Origin: UBA4615 sp046046245
GTDB lineage: Bacteria > Pseudomonadota > Gammaproteobacteria > Burkholderiales > Burkholderiaceae_E
Assembly: GCA_046046245.1 (NCBI GenBank)
Contig: JBJOKE010000045.1
Span: forward strand, 25,387 to 89,386
Reading direction: 5' to 3'
DNA length: 64,000 bases
Shown: one piece after another, positions 43,732 to 51,837 of the stretch
Numbering within the stretch: the stretch's first letter is position 1
Layout of the letters: every line of letters begins with the position of its first letter
The notes under the pieces: model-generated
Databases searched by the model: none
What the model was told of the DNA's origin: nothing
The model's input: the letters and a program-made list of their open reading frames with translations, nothing else
Translations under genes and position numbers: made by a program

Positions 43732-45171
43732 TCAGTCCATCTGCGTGACGAACTTCGTCACCAGGTAGCCGTCGAAGGTCTCGGTGCCGCCCTCGCTGCC
43801 GATGCCGCTGTCCTTGATGCCGCCGAACGGCGTCTCGGGCAGCGCCTGGCCGAAGTGGTTGATGTTGACCAGGCCCGACTGGATGCCGTTCTGAAGCGCC
43901 AGCGCGCGCTTCGTCGACGAGGTGAACGCGTACGACGACAGCCCGTAGGGCAGCGCGTTCGCGCGCCGGATCGCGTCGTCGAGGTCGTCGAAGGGCACGC
44001 AGGGCACGACCGGTCCGAAGGGCTCGGTGGTCATGATCCGGCTGTCCTCGGGCACGCCGGTCAGCACCGTCGGCGCCCAGAAGTAGCCGCGCTGGCCGAG
44101 CCGGGCGCCGCCGATCTCGACCTTGGCGCCGCGCGCGGTCGCGTCCTCGACCAGCTCGGCCATCACCGGCAGCCGGCGCTCGTGCGCGAGCGGGCCCATC
44201 TTCGTGTCGGCCTCGAGGCCCGAGCCGACCTTGATCTTCCGGGCGTTCTCGATGAAGCGCGCCATGAACCGGTCGAAGGCCTTGCGCTGCACGAACATCC
44301 GGTTCGGCGAGACGCAGACCTGGCCGGCGTTGGTGAACTTCTGCGCCGCCAGCAGGTCGGCCGCGCGCTCGATGTCGGCGTCGTCGCAGACGATCGCGGG
44401 CGAGTGACCGCCCAGCTCCATCGTCACGCGCTTCATGTGCGCGCCGGCCATCGCGGCGAGCTGCTTGCCGACCGGCACCGAGCCGGTGAACGAGACCTTG
44501 CGGACGATCGGCGATTCGATCAGGTGCTTCGAGACCTCGGCCGGCACGCCCCAGACGACGTTGAGCACGCCCGGGGGCAGGCCGGCCTCGTGGAACATCC
44601 GCGCGATCGCGACGACCGCGCTCGGCGTGTCCTCGGGGCCCTTCAGCACGATCGTGCAGCCGGCGCCCACGGCGGCCGCGATCTTGCGGATCGCCTGGTT
44701 GTACGGGAAGTTCCAGGGCGTGAAGGCGGCGCAGACGCCGACCGGCTCGCGCAGCACGAACTGACGCACGTTCGGCAGGCGCGGCGGGATCACGCGGCCG
44801 TAGATGCGGCGGCATTCCTCGGCGTGCCAGTCGCAGTGGTCGGCGCAGCGCAGCACCTCGCCCACGGCCTCGGCGAGCGGCTTGCCCTGGTCGAGCGTGA
44901 TGTTGCGGCCGATGGCCTGCGCGCGTTCGCGGGTCAGGTCCGCCACCCGTCGCAGGATCCGGCTCTTCTCCATCGGCGACACGTGGCGCCAGGTCTCGAA
45001 CGCGCGCTGCGCGGCGGCGAGCGCGCGGTCGAGGTCCTCGGTCGTCGCGTGCGGCAGCTTGCCGATCGACTGACCGGTGGCCGGGTCGTACACCTCCTGC
45101 TCGCGGCGGCCGCCGCCCTGGATGAACTCGCCGTCGATGTACAGGCACAGGTCTTCGTAGGGGGTCGTCAT
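43732..45171 (-). CDS. NAD(P)-dependent aldehyde dehydrogenase
   Basis: A 479-residue ALDH-superfamily enzyme oxidising an aldehyde to the acid. Motifs: FTPWNFPYNQAIRKIAAAVGAGCTIVLKGPEDTP (cofactor binding, Lys), SFTGSVPVGKQLA, general base Glu252 in ELGGHSP and nucleophile Cys286 in NAGQVCVSPNR. It resembles succinate-semialdehyde or aminoaldehyde dehydrogenases. It is the last gene of the minus-strand run starting at iclR, yet lies next to the amine cluster, so it could serve either pathway. It converges on tetR. Confidence 0.92.
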   Translation of the reverse strand: MTTPYEDLCLYIDGEFIQGGGRREQEVYDPATGQSIGKLPHATTEDLDRALAAAQRAFETWRHVSPMEKSRILRRVADLTRERAQAIGRNITLDQGKPLAEAVGEVLRCADHCDWHAEECRRIYGRVIPPRLPNVRQFVLREPVGVCAAFTPWNFPYNQAIRKIAAAVGAGCTIVLKGPEDTPSAVVAIARMFHEAGLPPGVLNVVWGVPAEVSKHLIESPIVRKVSFTGSVPVGKQLAAMAGAHMKRVTMELGGHSPAIVCDDADIERAADLLAAQKFTNAGQVCVSPNRMFVQRKAFDRFMARFIENARKIKVGSGLEADTKMGPLAHERRLPVMAELVEDATARGAKVEIGGARLGQRGYFWAPTVLTGVPEDSRIMTTEPFGPVVPCVPFDDLDDAIRRANALPYGLSSYAFTSSTKRALALQNGIQSGLVNINHFGQALPETPFGGIKDSGIGSEGGTETFDGYLVTKFVTQMD

Positions 45172-45220
45172 CTCGTCTCGTCCTCGGTCTCGGTTCTCGT
45201 GGGGCGGCCCGACCCGCGGG

Positions 45221-46420
45221 TCAGATCACCTCGGCCTCGCGCAGCGCGGCGATCGCCGCGGCGTCGTAGCCGAGCTCGGCCAGCACCTCGTCATTGTGCA
45301 TCCCCAGCGTGGCCATCGGCCGGTCGATGCCCCCCGTGCCGTGCGCGAAGCGGAACGCGGGTCCGGCGAGCGTCACCGGGCCGTGCGGCGTCTCGGCCTG
45401 CTGCAGGAAGCCGCGGTGCTCCAGCTGGGGGTGCTCGAGGATCTCCGGGATCGTGGTCACCACGGCGCTCGGCACGTCGGCCTCGGTCAGCCGCTTCACC
45501 CAGTCGGCCGGCGTGCCCCCGGCGAGCGCACCCTCGATCACCTCGCGCAGCGCGACGTCGTGCTCCATCCGCGAGAACCAGTCCGCGAACCGCGGATCGG
45601 CGAGCGCGTCGGGGCGCCCGAGCGTGGTCATCAGCCGCTGGAACTGCGGCTCGGTCAGCACCGCGAGCACCACGTAGCCGTCGCCGCAGCGGAACCGGTC
45701 GGCGGTCGGCTTCATGCTGACCGAGCGGTTGCCGTACTGCGGGTGGCGGTAGCCGGTGACCGTCCACTCGGCGATCTGGCCGCTGAGGAAGCCGAGCATC
45801 GAGTCCAGCATCGCCACGTCGACGAACTGGCCGCGGCCGGTGTGGGTGCGCTGGAAGAGCGCGCTCGCGATCGCGAACGCGCCGGTGATGCCGGTCGCGA
45901 TGTCGGCCGCCGCGAACCCCGCGCGCATCGGCCCGTTGACCGCCTCGCCGGTCAGGTTCATCAGGCCGGACATCGCCTGGATCTTGCCGTCGAAGCTCGC
46001 GGTGCGGCGCTCGGGGCCGCTCGAGCCGAAGCCCGACATCTCGACGTAGATCAGCCGCGGGTTGATCGCCGACAGCGCGTCCCAGCCGATGCCGAGCTTG
46101 TCCATCACGCCCGGGCGGAAGTTCGAGACGACGACGTCGGCGGTGTCCGCCAGCCGGTGCACGATCGCCTTCGCCTCGGGCTTGGCGAGGTCGAGCGTCA
46201 CGCTGCGCTTGTTCGCGTTGACGGCCATCCACGCGGGGCCGAGCCCGCGCTCGGACCACTCGCGCGAGACCGGCGTGAGCCGCATGCCGTCGCCGGTGCG
46301 CGGCTCGATCTTGATCACGTCGGCACCCTGCATCGCGATCTGCGCGGTGGCGTAGGGGCCGGCGAGCACGTGCGTGAAGTCCAGCACGCGGATGCCTGCG
46401 AAGGCCTTGGGGTCGGTCAT
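45221..46420 (-). CDS. Family III CoA-transferase (CaiB/BaiF), copy 1
   Basis: A 399-residue CoA-transferase moving CoA from a donor thioester to a carboxylic acid. N-terminus VLDFTHVLAGPYATAQIAMQGADVIKIEP (Rossmann part), NANKRSVTLDLAKPEAK, FRPGVMDKLGIGWDAL. Asp173 in FAAADIATG aligns with the catalytic Asp169 of formyl-CoA transferase from memory. The start is at 46420; an upstream extension has no conserved sequence. Downstream is the aldehyde dehydrogenase (49-bp gap) and upstream an aldolase-like gene (59 bp). It probably activates an acid imported by one of the Bug systems. Confidence 0.92.
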   Translation of the reverse strand: MTDPKAFAGIRVLDFTHVLAGPYATAQIAMQGADVIKIEPRTGDGMRLTPVSREWSERGLGPAWMAVNANKRSVTLDLAKPEAKAIVHRLADTADVVVSNFRPGVMDKLGIGWDALSAINPRLIYVEMSGFGSSGPERRTASFDGKIQAMSGLMNLTGEAVNGPMRAGFAAADIATGITGAFAIASALFQRTHTGRGQFVDVAMLDSMLGFLSGQIAEWTVTGYRHPQYGNRSVSMKPTADRFRCGDGYVVLAVLTEPQFQRLMTTLGRPDALADPRFADWFSRMEHDVALREVIEGALAGGTPADWVKRLTEADVPSAVVTTIPEILEHPQLEHRGFLQQAETPHGPVTLAGPAFRFAHGTGGIDRPMATLGMHNDEVLAELGYDAAAIAALREAEVI

Positions 46421-46479
46421 GGTGCGGTGTCCTGTGGAGTCCGGCGCCGGACCGCCCCGGGGGCGGCCCTGCGGTGAGG

Positions 46480-47265
46480 TCATTCGCGGAAGGAGGGGTC
46501 CATCCGGTCGAGCTTGCGCAGCAGCGCCGGCCACTCGCGACGGCCCAGCGGCATCTTCTGGATGCCCTGGCGGAACTGTTCGTTGGTGTACCGGACGGCC
46601 TCGGGGCTCGGCATCCGCAGCTCGGTGTTGCACGACAGCGCCATCACCTGCAGCTCGCAGGCGCGCTCGAGGCGCCAGAGGTTGTTGAACACCTCGGGGA
46701 TGCCGGGCGCGACCACCAGCAGCCCGTGGTTGCGCAGGATCATCGCCTCGCGGTCGCCGAGGTCCGCCACCAGCTTCTCCTGCTCCTCGGTGCGCAGCGC
46801 GATGCCCTCGAAGTCGTGGTAGGCGATGTCGACGAAGCGCATCGAGCTCTGCGCGATCGGCAGCAGCCCGCAGGTCATCGCCGAGACCGCCATGCCGGCG
46901 AGCGAGTGCGTGTGCGCCACCGCGTGGACCTCGGGCCGCGCGCGGTGGATGCAGTCGTGGATCACCCAGCCGGCGCGGTTCACGCCCATGCCGAGATCGT
47001 CCATCAGCACGTTGCCGTCGTGATCCACCTTGACCATCGACGAGGCGGTCATCTGCTCGTAGAGCAGGCCGTAGGGGTTCAGCAGGAACTGGTCGGGCGC
47101 ATCGGGCACGCGCACCGAGATGTGGTTCGCGATGAACTCGGTGACGCCGAGGTCGGCCACCAGCCGGTAGGCGGCCGCGAGGTCGACGCGGGCCCGCCAC
47201 TCCGCCTCGGACACCTGCTCGCGGACGGTACGCTTCACGTGGATCGCGGGGGCGCGGTCGTTCAT
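46480..47265 (-). CDS. Class II aldolase/adducin family protein
   Basis: A 261-residue cytoplasmic protein with the AraD/FucA fold. Zinc ligands are visible as VAHTHSLAGMAV (two His) and LRNHGLLVVAPG (third His); N-terminal GVTEFIANHISVRVP forms the phosphate/glycine-rich loop. The C-terminal region MRMPSPEAVRYTNEQFR-type (here LRMPSPEAVRYTNEQF) is typical of the subgroup common in Burkholderiales catabolic clusters, for which reactions are mostly unassigned. Decarboxylation or retro-aldol cleavage of a hydroxy acid is possible. Confidence 0.85.
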   Translation of the reverse strand: MNDRAPAIHVKRTVREQVSEAEWRARVDLAAAYRLVADLGVTEFIANHISVRVPDAPDQFLLNPYGLLYEQMTASSMVKVDHDGNVLMDDLGMGVNRAGWVIHDCIHRARPEVHAVAHTHSLAGMAVSAMTCGLLPIAQSSMRFVDIAYHDFEGIALRTEEQEKLVADLGDREAMILRNHGLLVVAPGIPEVFNNLWRLERACELQVMALSCNTELRMPSPEAVRYTNEQFRQGIQKMPLGRREWPALLRKLDRMDPSFRE

Positions 47266-47287
47266 GTCGTCTCTCCTCCTCGCCCGG

Positions 47288-48274
47288 TCAGTCGAGCTTG
47301 ATGCCGGCCTGGGCGATCAGGTCCCTGAACATCGCGGTGTCGGCCTTCACGCGGGCCGCGAACGCGTCCGGCCCGATGTACTGCGGGTGCTGGCCGAACT
47401 TCAGCAGCGTCTCGCGGGTGCCGGGCGCGGCGAGCGCGCGCTCGATCTCCGAGGCCATCCGCACGATCGCCTCCGCAGGCGTGCCCTTCGGCGCGAACAG
47501 GCCGAACCAGCCGGAGTCCGGCATCTCGATGCCCTGCTCCTTCAGCGTCGGCACGTCGGGCAGCTCGGGATGGCGCCCCGGCGACGTGGTGGCGAGCGCC
47601 TTCACGTTGCCGGCCTTCACCTGCTGCAGCGCGACCGGGTCGAAGATCAGGTCGATGCGGCCCGCGACCAGGTCGGTCAGCGACTCGGCCGAGCCCTTGT
47701 AGGGCACGTGCAGCAGCCGGATGCCGGCCCGCAGCGCGGCGATCTCGCCCGACAGGTGGGTCGCGGTGCCCGGGCCCACCGAGCCGAAGGTGAACTTGCC
47801 GGGCGCGGCCTTCGCGAGCGGCACGAACTCGCGGAAGGTGTTCGCCGGCAGGTCCTTGCGCGCGGCGACCAGGCCGTAGCTGTTCGACACGCAGCAGATC
47901 GCGGCGAAGTCCGCCTCGGGATCGTAGGGGATCTTCCGCAGGTGCTGGGTGATCGCCATCACCGCGGTGGGCGCGAGCAGCAGCGTGTAGCCGTCGGCCG
48001 GCGAGCGCGCCGCGGCCTGCGCACCGATGCTGGCGCCCGCGCCCGCGCGATTCTCGACCACCACCTGCTGGCCGAGGCCGGCCGACAGCTTCTCGGCCGC
48101 CCAGCGGCCGATCGCGTCGGCATTGCCGCCGGGCGGGTAGGGGACGATCAGCTTGAGCGGGCGATCGGGCCAGCGGGGCTGTGCGCGGACCGGGCCGGCG
48201 AGCGCGGCGGCGCCCGCCGCGGCGGTGGTGGCCGCGCGCGCGAGCAGCGCGCGGCGGATGGGGTCGATCGTCAT
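47288..48274 (-). CDS. Bug-family tripartite tricarboxylate transporter receptor
   Basis: A 328-residue periplasmic receptor with an RRALLARAATTAAAGAAALAGPVRA signal (twin-arginine-like), then RWPDRPLKLIVPYPPGGNADAIGRW, VVENRAGAGASIGAQAAARSPADGYTLLL and GRHPELPDVPTLKEQG. It binds a small carboxylate. It is between the aldolase-like gene (22 bp) and crotonase-fold copy 1 (57 bp). No TctA or TctB genes are present in the window. Confidence 0.93.
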   Translation of the reverse strand: MTIDPIRRALLARAATTAAAGAAALAGPVRAQPRWPDRPLKLIVPYPPGGNADAIGRWAAEKLSAGLGQQVVVENRAGAGASIGAQAAARSPADGYTLLLAPTAVMAITQHLRKIPYDPEADFAAICCVSNSYGLVAARKDLPANTFREFVPLAKAAPGKFTFGSVGPGTATHLSGEIAALRAGIRLLHVPYKGSAESLTDLVAGRIDLIFDPVALQQVKAGNVKALATTSPGRHPELPDVPTLKEQGIEMPDSGWFGLFAPKGTPAEAIVRMASEIERALAAPGTRETLLKFGQHPQYIGPDAFAARVKADTAMFRDLIAQAGIKLD

Positions 48275-48331
48275 CGGTGTCCTCCTTCGAGACGGGGCCG
48301 CGCGCGGCGGCCCGCGGTGCAGCGGCCGCGC

Positions 48332-49087
48332 TCAGCGGCCCTTCCAGACCGGCGCGCGCTTCTCGAGGAACGCGCGCTGGCCCTCGCGGCCGTCCTCGCT
48401 CTCGCGGACCGCGGCGAGGTCGCGCGCCGCGCGGGCCATCCGCTCCGACGGACCCTGCGGCATCACCTCGGTGGTGACGAAGCGCTTGATCGTCTTCAGC
48501 ACCAGCGGCGCGAAGGTGGCGATCTCGCGGGCGAGGCCGAGCGCGGCCTCGGCCTGCGTGCCGGTGGGTACCACGCGGTTCGCGAAGCCCACCTCGTAGG
48601 CGCGCTTCGCGTCGATGGTGTTGCACAGCATGATCAGCTCCATCGCGATCTTGTGCGGGATGCGCGTGGGCAGCGCCGAGATCAGTCCGCCGGTGAAGCC
48701 GAGCTTCGCCTCGGGATAGGAGAACTTCGCGTTGTCGGCGGCCACCAGCAGGTCGCACATCATCGCCAGCACCAGCGCGCCGCCGATGCACCAGCCGCCG
48801 ACGGCCGCGATCACCGGCTTCTCGGTGGTGATGCCCACCGTCGGGATGCAGCGCCAGAGCTCGGGCACGTTGGCCACGTCGGCGCCGGCCGAGAACGCGT
48901 CGTCGCCGGTACCGGTGATCACCGCCACCCGCTGGGTCTGCGACGCGTCGAATGCGGCGAAGGCCTTCTGCAGCTCGACCGCGGTGACCGCGCAGATCGC
49001 GTTCTTGCGCTTGGGCCGGTCGATCGCGATCAGCGTGGTGCCGTCGTCGAAGTCGGTCACCCGGATCATCTCGTAGTGCGTCGTCAT
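48332..49087 (-). CDS. Enoyl-CoA hydratase/isomerase (crotonase) family protein, copy 1
   Basis: A 251-residue crotonase-fold enzyme. The oxyanion-hole segments are KRKNAICAVTAVELQ / FSAGADVANV and GGWCIGGALVLAMMCDLLVAADNAKFSYPEAKLGF. Compared from memory with rat enoyl-CoA hydratase, the Glu164 equivalent (YPE) is kept, while the Glu144 position is Val. A single catalytic Glu suggests an isomerase or a variant hydratase rather than the standard two-Glu hydratase. It is part of the long minus-strand catabolic run; the substrate is unknown. Confidence 0.88.
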   Translation of the reverse strand: MTTHYEMIRVTDFDDGTTLIAIDRPKRKNAICAVTAVELQKAFAAFDASQTQRVAVITGTGDDAFSAGADVANVPELWRCIPTVGITTEKPVIAAVGGWCIGGALVLAMMCDLLVAADNAKFSYPEAKLGFTGGLISALPTRIPHKIAMELIMLCNTIDAKRAYEVGFANRVVPTGTQAEAALGLAREIATFAPLVLKTIKRFVTTEVMPQGPSERMARAARDLAAVRESEDGREGQRAFLEKRAPVWKGR

Positions 49088-49178
49088 CTCGTGGTCTCCC
49101 TGTGAATCCGTCGGTCTCGGTGTGCCGGGGGCGTGTCGGTCGACGCGGCGGGCGTCGTCCGCATCGCAGGCGGGCTGC

Positions 49179-50021
49179 TCAGCCGCCGCGCCTGTCCGGC
49201 GGCCGGCTGCGTTCGCGGTAGGCGGCGATCCGCGCCTTCAGCCCGGGGCGCGACGCCGAGCGCACGAGCGCGGCGAGGTCGGCGTCGGCGAGCGCGTCGC
49301 CGCCGGGGCCGCCAGCCGGCCGGCTCGCCGCGCGGATCGCGGCGAGCGTCTCGCGATCGAGCGCGGGGGCATCGGCGAAGGCCTCGGCGCGCCAGTCGAT
49401 CGGGGCGTCGGCCTCGGGCGCCGCGGCGACGCGGCTCGCGAGCCCGGCGGCCGCGGCCTCGGGCGCGTCCAGCGTCGAACCGGTCGCGACCCAGGCGCGC
49501 GCGCGCTCGGTGCCCACGCGCTCGGCCAGCCGACGCGTGCCCAGCACGATGCCGAAGGCCGCGCCGGGGAAGCGGAAGGTAGCGTCGGCCGCTGCGACGC
49601 GGACGTCGCAGGCGGCGAACAGGTCCGCGCCGGCGCCCCAGGCGCGGCCGGTGGCGATGGCCACCGTGCGCACCGGCGCGCGCCAGACCGCGTCGAGCAG
49701 CGCCTCGACGCGGACGAAGCGCAGCACCAGGTCGCCCTCGGTGGCGGACTCGAGGTCGCCCAGGTCGAAGCCGGTGCAGAAGTGCCGGCCCGCGCCGCCG
49801 AAGGCGAGCGTGTGCACCGTCGGGTCCGAGCAGGCGCGATGCACCACGGCCAGCAGTGCCTCGACCATCGAGGCCGACAGCGCGTTGCCGCGTGCCGGCC
49901 GGTTCAGCTCGATGCAGGCCACGCCCTGCTCGACGTGCAGCAGCGCCTCCGCCGGATGCGGCACCGTGGGATCGGTGCGCCCCGTCCGGATCGGCGCCGG
50001 CAGGTCGCCCGACGCGCTCAT
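49179..50021 (-). CDS. Enoyl-CoA hydratase/isomerase (crotonase) family protein, copy 2
   Basis: A 280-residue, divergent crotonase-fold protein. LLHVEQGVACIELNRPARGNALSASMVEAL and FGGAGRHFCTGFDLGDLES start the fold; the second oxyanion segment is GRAWGAGADLFAACDVRVAAADATFRFPGAAFGIVLG. By alignment from memory, the Glu144 position is Asp and the Glu164 position is Gly, so normal hydration is unlikely. CoA-thioester hydrolysis, isomerisation or C-C/C-S cleavage are alternatives. Its ATG overlaps the stop of the thiol dioxygenase (ATGA), so the two are translationally coupled, which hints at a joint step. Confidence 0.82.
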   Translation of the reverse strand: MSASGDLPAPIRTGRTDPTVPHPAEALLHVEQGVACIELNRPARGNALSASMVEALLAVVHRACSDPTVHTLAFGGAGRHFCTGFDLGDLESATEGDLVLRFVRVEALLDAVWRAPVRTVAIATGRAWGAGADLFAACDVRVAAADATFRFPGAAFGIVLGTRRLAERVGTERARAWVATGSTLDAPEAAAAGLASRVAAAPEADAPIDWRAEAFADAPALDRETLAAIRAASRPAGGPGGDALADADLAALVRSASRPGLKARIAAYRERSRPPDRRGG

Positions 50022-50656
50022 CGTGCCGCCGCGGCCAGCACGGCCGCCGAGCGATCCCAGAGGTTCGGCGTGCTGGGCAGCGAGTAGCCCGAGACGAAGT
50101 CGACGATCGCACCCGTGGCCGCGTCGACGCGGTGGCGGCGCACCGCGCCGATGTTCCCGCCGTAGACGTGGATGCTGACCGAGGTGGCGTCGGTCATCTC
50201 GTTGGCCACCACGTGCCAGTCGCCGACCGTGGGCGAGACCGCCTCGATGTTCCCCGGCCTCATCACGTGGCTGCGGTCCAGGTCGCGGATCGACGCGGGG
50301 CCCTCGGGCTCGTACTCGTGGCAGCGCTCGGCGCCGCGCAGGATGCCGACCAGGCCCCAGACGGTGTGGTCGTGGACCGGCGTGCGCGCGCCGGGGCCCC
50401 AGCAGAAGCTCACCACCGAGAAGCGCTCGAGCGGGTCGCAGTGCAGCAGGTACTGGCGATAGACGCCGGGGTCGGCCTTCGAGTAGGCCTCGGGCAGCCA
50501 GCGGTCGTCGGCGAGCAGCTCGGCGAGCAGGGTACGGCCCTCGGCGAGGATCGTCGGCTCGTCGGTCGTGCGCCCGACGAGCCGGGTCATGCCGGCGACG
50601 AACGTGCGCAGCGGGCGGATCGGGTCGAGCGGATCGTGGCGGTCGGCGGCGCTCAT
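50018..50656 (-). CDS. Gln-type thiol dioxygenase (cysteine dioxygenase/3-mercaptopropionate dioxygenase family)
   Basis: A 212-residue cupin that oxidises a thiol to a sulfinate with Fe(II) and O2. Iron ligands: His95 and His97 (TPVHDHTVWG) and His148 (DWHVV). The Ser161-His163-Tyr165 triad (SIHVYG) is intact. The residue matching Arg60 of mammalian cysteine dioxygenase is Gln68 (YRQYLL), and the Cys93 position is Gly101. Both are features of bacterial Gln-type enzymes, whose best-known member is 3-mercaptopropionate dioxygenase. It is coupled to a crotonase-fold gene and lies 23 bp after a CoA-transferase, consistent with thiol acid to sulfino acid to sulfinoacyl-CoA. The exact substrate is inferred. 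Confidence 0.86.
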   Translation of the reverse strand: MSAADRHDPLDPIRPLRTFVAGMTRLVGRTTDEPTILAEGRTLLAELLADDRWLPEAYSKADPGVYRQYLLHCDPLERFSVVSFCWGPGARTPVHDHTVWGLVGILRGAERCHEYEPEGPASIRDLDRSHVMRPGNIEAVSPTVGDWHVVANEMTDATSVSIHVYGGNIGAVRRHRVDAATGAIVDFVSGYSLPSTPNLWDRSAAVLAAAAR

Positions 50657-50679
50657 GGGGTCCTCCGGAAGCGTTGAAG

Positions 50680-51837
50680 TCAGCGGCGCTCGGGCAGCGC
50701 GCCCAGGACCGCGTCGGTGTGCTCGCCGAGCGCGGGCGGACGGGTGTCCACCGGCACCACCTGCCCGTCGAGCCGCACCGGGCAGCCCACGGTGCGGGTG
50801 GCCACGCCGTTGGGCAGCGTCATCGGCTGCACCAGGCCGAGGTGGCCCGACTGCGGATCGACGAGCGCCTCGGCATAGCCGTTGATCGGCGCGCTCGGCA
50901 CGCCCGCGGGCGCGAAGCGGCCGAGCCAGGCGGCCGCGGTGTCGTGCACGAAGCGGGCCTCGAGCAGGTCGCGCAGCGCCGTCTGGTTCGCGGCACGCTG
51001 CGTGGGCGTGGTGAAACGCGGGTCGGCGAGCAGCTCGGGCGTGCCGGCGATCTCGCAGACCTGCTGCCAGAGCTTGTTGTTGCCGGCGGCGATCGCGAAG
51101 TACCCGTCGGACGCGCGGAAGGCCTGGTAGGGCGCGTTGCGCGGATGCGCCGAGCCCAGCTTGCGCGGATTGCGGCCGGTGCCGAAGTATTCGCTGGTCT
51201 GCAGCGCCGACATCGCGATGGTCGTGGCGAACATCGGCACGTCGACGTGGCCGCCGGGCCCGCCGGCGCGCACCCGCGCGAGCAGCGACGCGATGGTGAA
51301 GGCCGCGTAGAGGCCCGAGCCGAAGTCCACCAGCGGCACCCCGGCCTTCACCGGCGCGCCCTCGGGCTCGCCGGTCACGCTCATCACGCCGGCGGCCGCC
51401 TGGATCGTCAGGTCGAAGCCGCCCTCGGCGCCGCGCGGGCCGTCCTGCCCGAAGGCGGAGATCGAGCAGTAGACCAGCGAGGGCCTGCGCTCGGCGAACC
51501 AGTCCCAGCCCAGGCCCAGCCGCCTCATCACGCCGGGGCGGCTGTTCTCGACCAGCACGTCGGCCTCGAGCACCAGCGCGCGCGCGGCGTCGCGGGCCGC
51601 CGCATCCTTCAGGTCGAGCACCACCGAGCGCTTGCCGCGGTTGATCGACGCGAAGTTCTCGGAGAAGCCCTGCGTGACCGGCGGCCACTGCCGCATCGCA
51701 TCGCCGTCGGGCGGCTCGACCTTGATCACCTCGGCGCCGAAGTCGGCGAGCAGCATCCCGCAGAAGGGGCCGGCCGCGACGTGGCAGAACTCGACGACGC
51801 GCACGCCGGCGAGGGGACGCAGAGTCTCGGGGCGCAT
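50680..51837 (-). CDS. Family III CoA-transferase (CaiB/BaiF), copy 2
   Basis: A 385-residue CoA-transferase. N-terminus VRVVEFCHVAAGPFCGMLLADFGAEVIKVEPPDGD; NFASINRGKRSVVLDLKD; NSRPGVMRRLGLGWDWFAE. Asp171 in VPLVDFGSG aligns with catalytic Asp169 of formyl-CoA transferase. The C-terminal domain contains ALGEHTDAVLGAL. It overlaps the upstream Bug gene by 1 bp (TGATG) and precedes the thiol dioxygenase by 23 bp, so all three are made together. It could convert a sulfino acid or other carboxylate to its CoA ester. Confidence 0.92.
   Translation of the reverse strand: MRPETLRPLAGVRVVEFCHVAAGPFCGMLLADFGAEVIKVEPPDGDAMRQWPPVTQGFSENFASINRGKRSVVLDLKDAAARDAARALVLEADVLVENSRPGVMRRLGLGWDWFAERRPSLVYCSISAFGQDGPRGAEGGFDLTIQAAAGVMSVTGEPEGAPVKAGVPLVDFGSGLYAAFTIASLLARVRAGGPGGHVDVPMFATTIAMSALQTSEYFGTGRNPRKLGSAHPRNAPYQAFRASDGYFAIAAGNNKLWQQVCEIAGTPELLADPRFTTPTQRAANQTALRDLLEARFVHDTAAAWLGRFAPAGVPSAPINGYAEALVDPQSGHLGLVQPMTLPNGVATRTVGCPVRLDGQVVPVDTRPPALGEHTDAVLGALPERR

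Noticed and set aside
50680..51837. Apparent loss of the catalytic Asp in the second CoA-transferase (VDVPMFATT compared with VDVAMLDSM in the first)
   Set aside because: The catalytic Asp169 of formyl-CoA transferase lies earlier, in a GD motif. Both proteins keep it (Asp173 and Asp171), so the difference is not at the active site.
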